Part shown: piece after piece, positions 16,538 through 23,407 of the stretch | How positions within the stretch are numbered: position 1 is the stretch's first letter | How the letters are laid out: each line of letters begins with the position of its first letter | Origin: Gemmatimonadota bacterium | Lineage (GTDB): Bacteria > Latescibacterota > UBA2968 > GCA-2709665 | Reading direction: 5' to 3' | Assembly (NCBI GenBank): GCA_028873695.1 | Contig: JAPPNU010000071.1 | Coordinates: 62,001 to 126,000 of the forward strand | Length of the DNA: 64,000 nt | Program-made: the position numbers and the translations under genes | Notes under the pieces: model-generated | The model's database searches: none | Seen by the model: the letters and a program-made list of their open reading frames with translations, nothing else | What the model was told of the DNA's origin: nothing

Positions 16538-17938
16538 ATGCCGAAACCGCAACAATTGGAGTCGCCGGGGGATTCGTCCTCAATACATCTGCCTGCGCGG
16601 GACGACGCCGCGGACGAGATGGAGGCGTTCGTGGGTTCTCTGAGGCCGTTTTGGGGACGTGCGCTGCTATACATCGTGCTGCTGTTTGTCGGAATCGCGG
16701 TGGTCTGGGCGTGGTGGGGCAAGGTGGACGTCGTGGCGTCGGCGCCTTTTCGATTGGTACCGCTGGGGAAGGTTAAGACGCTCCAGGCGCAACGAGACGG
16801 TGAAATCGAGCACATCGGCGTCAGCGAAGGCGATCGGATCGACCAGGGCCAGTTGCTATTCAAGCTGAAATCGTGGGAAACCTGGGGCGACCTTCGAGAA
16901 CTGGAACAGGCGGAAATGGCGTATCAGCAGGCGGGGTACGAATTCAAACAGGTATTGCCCCGGAGGACGGCATTGAACCGGGAGACGATCGTGTCGCTCG
17001 AAAAGAAACTGGCCGTTCAGCAGCGGTTCATGGCGGCGCATCAGAACGCCCTCAAGGACTACCACGACGATGCGGGCGATGCAGAAGGAACCGGAAGTAA
17101 CAATTCCGATGCGGAGCTGCAGGCGCAGATCGGCTTCAGGCAGGCGGAAATCGATCACCTGAAGCAGGACTATCTTCAGCAGAAGACGCTGTTTCGGAGG
17201 AAACTGATCAGCCGGACCGATATCAATCAGGCGCGTGTACGGTACCTGAACGCGCTTGCAGCGCTTCCGGGACGCATGTCGGAAATCTACAGGAACGAGA
17301 CGGCCGTTCAGGACCTCAAGCGTCAAATTCTGGAGACGCGAATCGCGCACGGACGCGAGGCGTCGCAGACGAAACACGCGTACGAAACCGCGCGGCTGAG
17401 GCTGGAGCAGGCGCGCAAACGCGTCGACCGCCGGCTGGAAGCCGAGTCGGACCTCATCCTGGCGCCGGAATCCGGCATTGTAACGCGGGTGGAGGTGAAT
17501 GCGATCGGACAGATTATCAGCAAAGGGCAGGCGCTGGTTTCGGTAGCGCCGGCGTCCGCCCCGATCGTCGCCGAACTTACGGTATTGAACAAAGACGTGG
17601 GCATGCTGAAACCAGGGCAGGTCGTGAAACTGAAATACGACGCCTTTGCGTTCCAGGACTTTGGAATCAAACGCGGGTGGCTCAAACGGATCTCGCCGGA
17701 TGCCGTCATCGATGAGACTGTTGGACCGGTCTTCAGGGGTGTCGTTGAATTGGAAGAAACCACCGTGGACGTAAAGGGACGGGAGAAGCCGCTCCTGTTC
17801 GGCATGAAGGGCACCGCGGAGATCATGACGGACCGGCAGTCCGTTCTGTTGATGCTCCTGAGTCCATTGCGAAAACTGTACGAGTCCGCCGCGTATGACG
17901 CAACGACATCGTCGGTCACTCGGCCGGGGGATACGTGA
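16538..17938 (+). CDS. HlyD-type membrane fusion protein
   Basis: 466 residues: a cytoplasmic N-terminus, one membrane helix near residues 40-60 (L-L-Y-I-V-L-L-F-V-G-I-A-V-V-W-A-W-W-G), a biotinyl-lipoyl half motif (I-G-V-S-E-G-D-R-I-D-Q-G-Q-L-L-F), a long coiled coil of about 200 residues, the second half (I-L-A-P-E-S-G-I-V-T-R-V) and a beta-barrel. This is the periplasmic adaptor of type I secretion and links the ABC exporter to an outer membrane channel; no TolC homologue is in the window. GAGGAG lies before the ATG. It starts 28 bases after the exporter and overlaps the isomerase start, so it is the middle gene of an operon. Confidence 0.9.
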   Translation: MPKPQQLESPGDSSSIHLPARDDAADEMEAFVGSLRPFWGRALLYIVLLFVGIAVVWAWWGKVDVVASAPFRLVPLGKVKTLQAQRDGEIEHIGVSEGDRIDQGQLLFKLKSWETWGDLRELEQAEMAYQQAGYEFKQVLPRRTALNRETIVSLEKKLAVQQRFMAAHQNALKDYHDDAGDAEGTGSNNSDAELQAQIGFRQAEIDHLKQDYLQQKTLFRRKLISRTDINQARVRYLNALAALPGRMSEIYRNETAVQDLKRQILETRIAHGREASQTKHAYETARLRLEQARKRVDRRLEAESDLILAPESGIVTRVEVNAIGQIISKGQALVSVAPASAPIVAELTVLNKDVGMLKPGQVVKLKYDAFAFQDFGIKRGWLKRISPDAVIDETVGPVFRGVVELEETTVDVKGREKPLLFGMKGTAEIMTDRQSVLLMLLSPLRKLYESAAYDATTSSVTRPGDT

Positions 17939-18753
17939 TGCCGCGTACGAGTGAGGGCGAGACCCGGGTTTCGGCCCATGGTGTTCCACTGGTCCGGGTC
18001 AATGGTATCGATGTGTCGCTGAATCAGGTTGTACGTCAACTGGGGGTCGCCGACAAACTCGATTTCTTCGGTGAATTCGCGCGCAGAGAACTGGCGCGTC
18101 AGCTTGCAATCCGGGAAGGTATCCGCACGAAGCCCGAAGACATCCAGCGCGACGTGGACGATTGGCGCTATCGACATCGCCTGGAACGGGTTGAAGACAC
18201 GGAATCGTGGCTCCTGTCCCGAGGCATTACCCTCGGCGACGTCGCCGAAGACGCCCAGGCGAAACGGTTGGAGCGTGCGTTGTCCGACAGGGTCGTGGAC
18301 GGAAGGATCGAACCCTACTTCGCGCAGCACAAGCTGGATTTCGACGAGGCCGAGGTGTGCTGGATTTTCCACCGTGACAAAGGCGTGATAGACGAAATCG
18401 GGCTTCAGGTCGGGGAAGAAGGCGCTGATTTTTGCAGATTGGCCCGCGAATTCTCACAGGATGAACGCACGCGTCCGTCCGGCGGGTTTGTCGGGCGCGT
18501 TCGACGCGGGCAGTTGCCGAAGGGTATTGCGGCGCGCCTCTTCGCCGCCGCACCGGGTGACGTTTTCGGACCCGAAAAGGCATCGGGCGGTTTCGCGTTG
18601 TATATGCTGCAGCGGAACTTTCCGGCAATCCTCGACGATCGTGTCTCGAACGAAATCCGCGACATACTGTTCAGCCGGTGGTTGCAGGGAGAGTTGCAAC
18701 GGGCCGATATACACTATCCGGTCTGGGAGGCCGGCGGGAGAGACCGCCCCTAG
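17938..18753 (+). CDS. Parvulin-type peptidyl-prolyl isomerase
   Basis: 271 residues. The N-terminal half is helical and SurA/PrsA-like. The parvulin domain covers about residues 135-230 (F-S-Q-D-E-R-T-R-P-S-G-G-F-V-G-R-V-R-R-G-Q-L, then A-P-G-D-V-F-G-P). No signal peptide is visible, so it probably acts in the cytoplasm, perhaps holding precursors in an export-competent state. An isomerase directly after HlyD is a recurring arrangement in PCAT-type peptide export loci. The start codon shares bases with the HlyD stop (TGATG at 17936-17940). Confidence 0.85.
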   Translation: MPRTSEGETRVSAHGVPLVRVNGIDVSLNQVVRQLGVADKLDFFGEFARRELARQLAIREGIRTKPEDIQRDVDDWRYRHRLERVEDTESWLLSRGITLGDVAEDAQAKRLERALSDRVVDGRIEPYFAQHKLDFDEAEVCWIFHRDKGVIDEIGLQVGEEGADFCRLAREFSQDERTRPSGGFVGRVRRGQLPKGIAARLFAAAPGDVFGPEKASGGFALYMLQRNFPAILDDRVSNEIRDILFSRWLQGELQRADIHYPVWEAGGRDRP

Positions 18754-18812
18754 GCGCGCCGCAGACGGATGCTCCCGCCGATCGATGCTTGCGAACAGGA
18801 ATGAATTATCAC

Positions 18813-18841
18813 TTGTCTTTCTCAACCGTGAAATCTATATT
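18813..18841 (+). promoter_or_regulatory. Sigma-70 type promoter of the RNA candidate
   Basis: TTGTCT at 18813-18818 and TATATT at 18836-18841 are separated by exactly 17 bases. The predicted start, about seven bases on, coincides with the first base of the closing helix of the structured RNA (18848). Confidence 0.55.
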
Positions 18842-18847
18842 TGGTAT

Positions 18848-19013
18848 GTCACCACTCGGGCAGTACCCGTATGTCGGGTAGCCTACCGAATACAACAGCC
18901 GACATTCAGGGGCAGGGGTAGCTCCCTTGTCCCCGGCGAATACGTAGGACCTTCCCGCATCCTCAAAGCTGCGTGAGTGGTGACTCTGCCCGGCACCCTT
19001 TAACCGGGGTGCC
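18848..19013 (+). ncRNA. Candidate structured non-coding RNA
   Basis: GTCACCACTC at 18848-18857 is perfectly complementary to GAGTGGTGAC at 18975-18984, closing a domain of about 137 bases. Immediately inside the left arm, GGGCAG (18858-18863) can pair with CTGCCC (18986-18991) just outside the right arm, giving a pseudoknot order. Internal helices are possible: ATGTCGG with CCGACAT, and GGGG...CCCC around a GTAGCT loop. A further hairpin CGGCACCC/GGGTGCCG follows (18991-19013). Part of that hairpin can instead pair with CTGAACGGC further on, an alternative fold like an attenuator. I matched it to no known class (6S, SRP, tmRNA and RNase P were considered). Coding potential is absent. Confidence 0.45.
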
Positions 19014-19358
19014 GTCAGGAAGTTCATCACTGAACGGCGGGGGATCGAGCGGGATTCTTCTTTCCCTGTTGCCCTCTCCAAAATCCATCGCGTTTCAGCG
19101 CTATCCAACGCCGTGCCGGGCAGTTTTCATCGGCGCACGACGCCCTGGCCCTTCGGCCGGCGCCTGGCGTTGCAAAACGCGTCATGCGTCGCAGAATACG
19201 TCACTCTCTGACTGCCCGTTCACGTTATGTCCGGAAACACCGAAGGAATATAACAATAGGGTGCGGCGGGTGCGGGTACCGGAATTCTCCGTCCGACGTT
19301 CAGGCGCATTTCGCTACACGTCCGCTCCTTTTCAAAGCGCCTCGATCTCTTTATTAAA

Positions 19359-19386
19359 TAACGAATATACATCAAGTTATTCGTTA
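19359..19386 (+). promoter_or_regulatory. Dyad operator next to the sigma-54 promoter
   Basis: TAACGAATA (19359-19367) and TATTCGTTA (19378-19386) form a perfect nine-base inverted repeat with a ten-base spacer, ending nine bases before the -24 element. It is too close for a classical upstream activator site and may bind a repressor or accessory regulator. Confidence 0.4.
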
Positions 19387-19395
19387 GTTAAAATC

Positions 19396-19410
19396 TGGCT
19401 CGTATTTTGC
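19396..19410 (+). promoter_or_regulatory. Sigma-54 (RpoN) type promoter
   Basis: TGGCTC-GTATT-TTGC has the essential GG and GC with ten bases between and one change from the consensus TGGCAC-N5-TTGC. It lies about 160 bases before CPBP 3 and would drive the 19569-20508 pair. Confidence 0.6.
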
Positions 19411-19568
19411 ATATAGACCTGGATTGCTCGACATTCAACAGTACACCGAATGCGATTGCGGCAATGGGTTTTTCGGAGTCGTGAACTCGACGAAGTCTGC
19501 GGCCCCCGCCGGTATGCGGGGTCTTTCGACGCACCTTCGTCCGATCAATCAATTAGGGGAGGAATTAC

Positions 19569-20423
19569 ATGGCGTATCCGAATCTGAAGCAGTCCGTGTG
19601 GCTGGTGGCGTTAATCTGGTTGATCTCGATGGGACTGTTTGTTCTGCTCGCATTTCCGGGCACTTTACTAAACTATGATCTGTTGTCCAATTCGTACCTG
19701 CAGACACTTGTGACATTGATCAGTTTCGTTCTCGTGATTGCGTACGCCCAGCGTCGAATTGACCGGTCCTGGTCCGAAATCCTTCTCTTCAGAACGGTAG
19801 CCTGGAAACTGTACCCGTCTATCGCGGTTTCCACTGTTGGTTTGTCGATCACCATATCCATTTTGGAACGCGGTGTAAACTACCTGATTCCGATGCCGGA
19901 ATGGATATTGGAGATATTTCGGGATCTGGTATGGAAGGAAACGCCTTACGCTTTCGCCTTTTATAACCTGGCGGTCCAGCCTCCACTTATCGAAGAAGTG
20001 TTGTTCAGGGGCGTCATTCTGATTGGGTTGTTGGCCAACCAGCGCCGAAGCCTCGCTGTTTTTTGGTCCGCACTGCTTTTCGCTCTATTTCATCTGAACC
20101 CGTGGCAATTTCCAGCTGCGTTTGTATTGGGGTTTGTGTTTGCATTCTGGGTGATTCAAACGGGTTCCCTGCTGCCCGCCATTGCGGGGCATGCGATCAA
20201 CAATTTCCTGGCGTTGACGGTTGCGCGATACGAGATTTTCGGGCCGATGGATGATTTTAATAACCTGGTGTCCTTGCCGTGGTGGCTTGATGTATGCGGT
20301 ATTGTCCTCGTCGCATCCGGTTTGTGGTGGTTCAGTCGGATAGCAAAACGCGAAGGAGCGCCGCTCGAACTTCCGGCTGATGCGGAGCCGGGCGAAACGG
20401 CGGCAGCAGAGAATCACGTCTGA
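19569..20423 (+). CDS. CPBP (CAAX/Abi) intramembrane protease 3
   Basis: A 284-residue polytopic protein beginning directly with the cluster signature M-A-Y-P-N-L-K-Q-S-V-W-L. Active-site motifs are E-E-V-L-F-R-G, F-A-L-F-H and G-H-A-I-N-N. The ATG follows GGGGAGG at a good distance, confirming that the signature is the true N-terminus in this copy. It lies downstream of the second sigma-54 promoter and 84 bases before CPBP 4. Its role may be immunity, precursor handling or regulated proteolysis. Confidence 0.88.
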   Translation: MAYPNLKQSVWLVALIWLISMGLFVLLAFPGTLLNYDLLSNSYLQTLVTLISFVLVIAYAQRRIDRSWSEILLFRTVAWKLYPSIAVSTVGLSITISILERGVNYLIPMPEWILEIFRDLVWKETPYAFAFYNLAVQPPLIEEVLFRGVILIGLLANQRRSLAVFWSALLFALFHLNPWQFPAAFVLGFVFAFWVIQTGSLLPAIAGHAINNFLALTVARYEIFGPMDDFNNLVSLPWWLDVCGIVLVASGLWWFSRIAKREGAPLELPADAEPGETAAAENHV

Positions 20424-20507
20424 TGCCGCAACATCTGGGGCGACACTCGACGTGCGTCCGGATTGTTCGTTGTGCCGGCATCTCCTCGTCCAGGAGGAAG
20501 GGAATAC

Positions 20508-21353
20508 ATGGCTTATCCGAATCTGAAGCAGTCTGTTTGGCTGGTGGTCCTGCTTGTTGTGGCAACTAACGCGTTCGTGTTGGTGCTTCATTTCCTCGGC
20601 GTCTCATCGGAAACTGCGACAGATTACCTGGGTTGGATTGTAAATCTGCCCGCCATTGCTCTATTGGTGTTATATGCGCAACGGCGATCCGGTCGGGCGT
20701 GGTCCGACGTCCTGCTTTTCAAAACAGTGCCGTGGAAAATGTACCTGCCCCTTGCCGTCTCGATCGTGGGATTGGGCCTTATTGCGTCCAACATCGCATA
20801 CCTCGTTCAATATGTGTTTCCCGTCCCCAAAGAAATACTCGCCGTATTCCTTGATCTGGCGTCGAGCAAGACACCCTTTGGTCTTGCGTTTTATGTTCTG
20901 GCGATACAAGCGCCACTGACTGAGGAGGTCCTTTGCAGAGGCGTCATTCTGGGAGGGTTGTTAGCCAACGGTACACGGGGGCGCGCGATTCTGTGGTCTG
21001 CCGTCCTTTTCGGCGTATTGCATATGAATCCATGGCAGTTCCCGGGAGCCCTGGTAGTGGGGCTTGTATTTGCCTGGTGGGTCGTACGGACGGGTTCTTT
21101 GCTGCCCGCGCTATGCGGTCACGCGCTGAACAATTTTCTTTCGTTGATATCTGTCCGTTTCGAATGGTTCCGACCGATCGAGGAATGGCATATTGTTGAG
21201 TTTCTTCCCTGGTGGCTGTTTGCTGGCGGTATCATTCTGGCTGTGGTAGGTCTGTGGTGGTTCGATCAGATCGCAAAGCGGGAAGGGACACCGCTCGAAC
21301 CCTGCTCTGATCCTGAACAGGCCGTTGCGCCTGATGACCGGGAACCGGTTTGA
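20508..21353 (+). CDS. CPBP (CAAX/Abi) intramembrane protease 4
   Basis: 281 residues, a tandem duplicate of CPBP 3: the first twelve residues are identical and the tails L-W-W-F-x-x-I-A-K-R-E-G are shared. The motifs are E-E-V-L-C-R-G, F-G-V-L-H and G-H-A-L-N-N. The open frame reaches back to 20463, but GGAGGAAGG just before the ATG at 20508 fixes the start at the signature. It differs from the other copies by a Cys within the EExxxR motif region. Confidence 0.88.
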   Translation: MAYPNLKQSVWLVVLLVVATNAFVLVLHFLGVSSETATDYLGWIVNLPAIALLVLYAQRRSGRAWSDVLLFKTVPWKMYLPLAVSIVGLGLIASNIAYLVQYVFPVPKEILAVFLDLASSKTPFGLAFYVLAIQAPLTEEVLCRGVILGGLLANGTRGRAILWSAVLFGVLHMNPWQFPGALVVGLVFAWWVVRTGSLLPALCGHALNNFLSLISVRFEWFRPIEEWHIVEFLPWWLFAGGIILAVVGLWWFDQIAKREGTPLEPCSDPEQAVAPDDREPV

Positions 21354-21691
21354 TGGCGAGAATTGAAAGAAAGTTTCCGATCGCGCTATCGTTTACGTAC
21401 CTGATACGTGGAAGAGATACCGGCTGAGGAGATATGCTCGCTATCCATCAATCTTTCCGCTTCGCTGCCGGCGTCCGTCGGCATTCCCGCATCGCCATTT
21501 CGAAGTCAACGAATGTGTTGCAGGATGCGTCGGCATATGGGTATTATGGAGGAAATCATGATGTAGGTTCAGGGACGTTGTGGAAACGGGATTCTTCGAG
21601 CCCGGAAGGTCGGGCCCGATCCCAAAAAACGCTCGCCGGATGCGGAATCAGTTCCTCCATAATGTTTCACCGTTGCCGTCCGCGCCGGCGA
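21354..21691. other. 338-base gap with a vestigial start signal
   Basis: GGAGG at 21548-21552 is followed at normal distance by ATG-ATG-TAG (21558-21566), a two-codon frame that mirrors the translation starts of the CPBP genes. A second good site, GAGGAG before ATG at 21434, opens the frame of the DegT gene far upstream of its conserved part. No hairpin with a T run is obvious. Confidence 0.4.
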
Positions 21692-22903
21692 ATGAGTGAA
21701 TCGGCGATGATTCCTCGAAAAAGACTCGATATCGGCTGGCGCGATCTCCTTTACGGCATGCGCCGTTGTCTCTCGGGCGACCGGCGCTGTGAAGGCCATG
21801 CCGCCTGCAGGGAGAGTACCGGAGACCCCGCCGCGGCCATATTCTTTCTTTCGCTTCGCAGCGGCTTCGATGCCTGTCTCCGGGAAGCCCGGTTTCCCCG
21901 CGGTTCGCAAATCCTGGTGTCCGCCATCACCATTCCCGATATACTCGAAATCATCCGGAGTCACGGACTCGTGCCCGTTCCGGTCGATCTGGATCCACTG
22001 ACGCTCGAGCCCGATCCGGACAGCCTCCACAACGGGTTGACGTCCAGAACCGTCGCGCTTCTTGCGACCCACCTGTTCGGCGCCCGCATCCCGATGGACC
22101 CGTTGGTTCGCTTTGCCAGAATGCACGGTCTCATTCTGTTTGAAGACTGCGCACAGGCGCATCGGGGCGACGGCTTCACGGGTCATCCGGACAGCGACGT
22201 ACGTATGTTCAGTTTCGGGCCGATCAAGTACGATACGGCGTTGGGCGGCGGCCTTCTCTTTGTGGGCGATCCCGGCCTTCGCGGCAGAATCAGACGGTTG
22301 CATCGCAGTTATCCTGTGCAGAGCAGGGGGTGGTTCTTCCTGCGCCTGGCGAAATACGGCGTCGTTCTCCTGCTGAACAGGCCGGGGCCGTATACCCTGC
22401 TCTGCGCCGCGTGCCGCCTGTTGGGCAGGTCCCACGATGCCGTGGGATACCGCGCGACACGCGGTTTCAGAGGACTGGAACTGCTCAGGAAAATCCGCCG
22501 CCAGCCCTGCGGCGCCCTCCTGGATCTGCTTTCACGGCGTCTGCATTCCAATGCCCTCAGACCCACGGGTTGCCGGCCGGAAGCCCTGACATTTCATCGC
22601 AGCGTTCCGGATCTCTGCTACCCGGGCCAACGCGCGGATCACTCCTACTGGCTCTTCGTCGTCAGGGTCCGCAACGCGGCAGACGTGTGCCGGCGGCTCT
22701 GGGATGCCGGCCTTGACGCACATCTGTGGCCGCCGTCCCTTTGCGTGGTCGAGCCCGATCGGGATCTGCCGGTTCAGGTGCCAACCTGCGCCCTGGCGCT
22801 TGCACGGCAACTCCTGTTCCTTCCCGTATACCCCCAGGTGGGGCGGGTCCGCCTTGCCCGCCTGAGCCGCATCGTGCGTCAACGGGCGCGGCTGCACGGA
22901 TGA
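21692..22903 (+). CDS. DegT/DnrJ/EryC1-family PLP aminotransferase
   Basis: About 403 residues, typical for sugar aminotransferases of this family. Visible features are F-E-D-C-A-Q-A-H-R-G for the cofactor-contacting Asp, and F-S-F-G-P-I-K-Y-D-T-A-L-G-G-G with the Schiff-base lysine. Many members convert nucleotide keto-sugars to amino sugars. The frame is open to 21434, where an ATG has a strong GAGGAG, but the extra 86 residues are low in family content, so I prefer 21692 (or 21707). The substrate is unknown. It ends about 60 bases before the mutase-like genes. Confidence 0.75.
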   Translation: MSESAMIPRKRLDIGWRDLLYGMRRCLSGDRRCEGHAACRESTGDPAAAIFFLSLRSGFDACLREARFPRGSQILVSAITIPDILEIIRSHGLVPVPVDLDPLTLEPDPDSLHNGLTSRTVALLATHLFGARIPMDPLVRFARMHGLILFEDCAQAHRGDGFTGHPDSDVRMFSFGPIKYDTALGGGLLFVGDPGLRGRIRRLHRSYPVQSRGWFFLRLAKYGVVLLLNRPGPYTLLCAACRLLGRSHDAVGYRATRGFRGLELLRKIRRQPCGALLDLLSRRLHSNALRPTGCRPEALTFHRSVPDLCYPGQRADHSYWLFVVRVRNAADVCRRLWDAGLDAHLWPPSLCVVEPDRDLPVQVPTCALALARQLLFLPVYPQVGRVRLARLSRIVRQRARLHG

Positions 22904-22966
22904 CGCGTCCCCCCGCGGCTTGATCCGGCTTCGCGGGGAGACGACTTGAGGCGTACGTTGCAGACC

Positions 22967-23407
22967 ATGAATTCGAAGACGCTGGTTGCCGCGGCCATGG
23001 GACTGGATCGCCAAACCGCGGACACGCGGATTCCCGGCAACGCCCTGGAAGCGATGGGCTACAGCGTCGTGTCCCTTGCCTCCTTTTCACCGCCCGCCGA
23101 TTTCGTCAATGCCGCTGTCGAAACCAATGCCGGCGGCATCCTCGTTTTCTCGTTGTACAGAGGAGGCGAACGTGACTGTCACGGCTTCCGTGAGATTTGT
23201 ATCGAAGCGGGTATTGGAAAGATTCCGGTCTATTTCATCGGTAACCCGAATGACAGCACAGATGACTGGCGCGCCGCGGAAAAACGAATCCTGAATTTAG
23301 GATTCGACAGGGCTTTTCCTCCCGGTACGGGTGCGGACGACATCGTCTCCGCGCTCGAATCCGACTTCCTGGCGCGCGCCGGCGGGTTTCTCAAGGGCCA
23401 TCCATGA
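22967..23407 (+). CDS. Glutamate mutase sigma-subunit (GlmS/MutS) homologue without the B12 His motif
   Basis: 146 residues that align end to end with methylaspartate mutase small subunits: F-V-N-A-A-V-E-T-N-A-G near residue 45, F-S-L-Y-R-G-G-E-R-D-C-H-G-F-R-E near residue 65 and L-G-F-D-R-A-F-P-P-G-T near the end. At the cobalamin-binding position the family D-x-H-x-x-G is replaced by D-R-Q-T-A-D, so the axial His ligand is missing. It is coupled to the mutL-like gene (overlap at 23404-23407). A TTG at 22946 with GGGGAG upstream is an alternative start. It may be a scaffold or regulator rather than a B12 protein. Confidence 0.75.
   Translation: MNSKTLVAAAMGLDRQTADTRIPGNALEAMGYSVVSLASFSPPADFVNAAVETNAGGILVFSLYRGGERDCHGFREICIEAGIGKIPVYFIGNPNDSTDDWRAAEKRILNLGFDRAFPPGTGADDIVSALESDFLARAGGFLKGHP

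Larger units (their letters stand above)
18754..19568. other. 815-base gap with a structured RNA candidate and a sigma-54 promoter
   Basis: No protein gene is supported; the plus-strand open frames at 18973 and 19424 lack ribosome binding sites, and the second runs out of frame into the next gene. The left half holds a sigma-70 type promoter and the RNA candidate at 18848-19013. The right half holds a dyad at 19359-19386 and the sigma-54 promoter at 19396-19410. Confidence 0.6.

Noticed and set aside
16856-17989. Long minus-strand frame opposite the HlyD gene
   Set aside because: It is a shadow of a clear family member; its translation is Arg/His-rich with no recognisable motif. The same holds for other long antisense frames over the MutL-like gene, the 44045 gene and priA.
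18973-19416. 147-codon frame downstream of the RNA candidate
   Set aside because: It has no ribosome binding site, a Ser/Pro/Arg-rich composition, and crosses the hairpins and the sigma-54 promoter.
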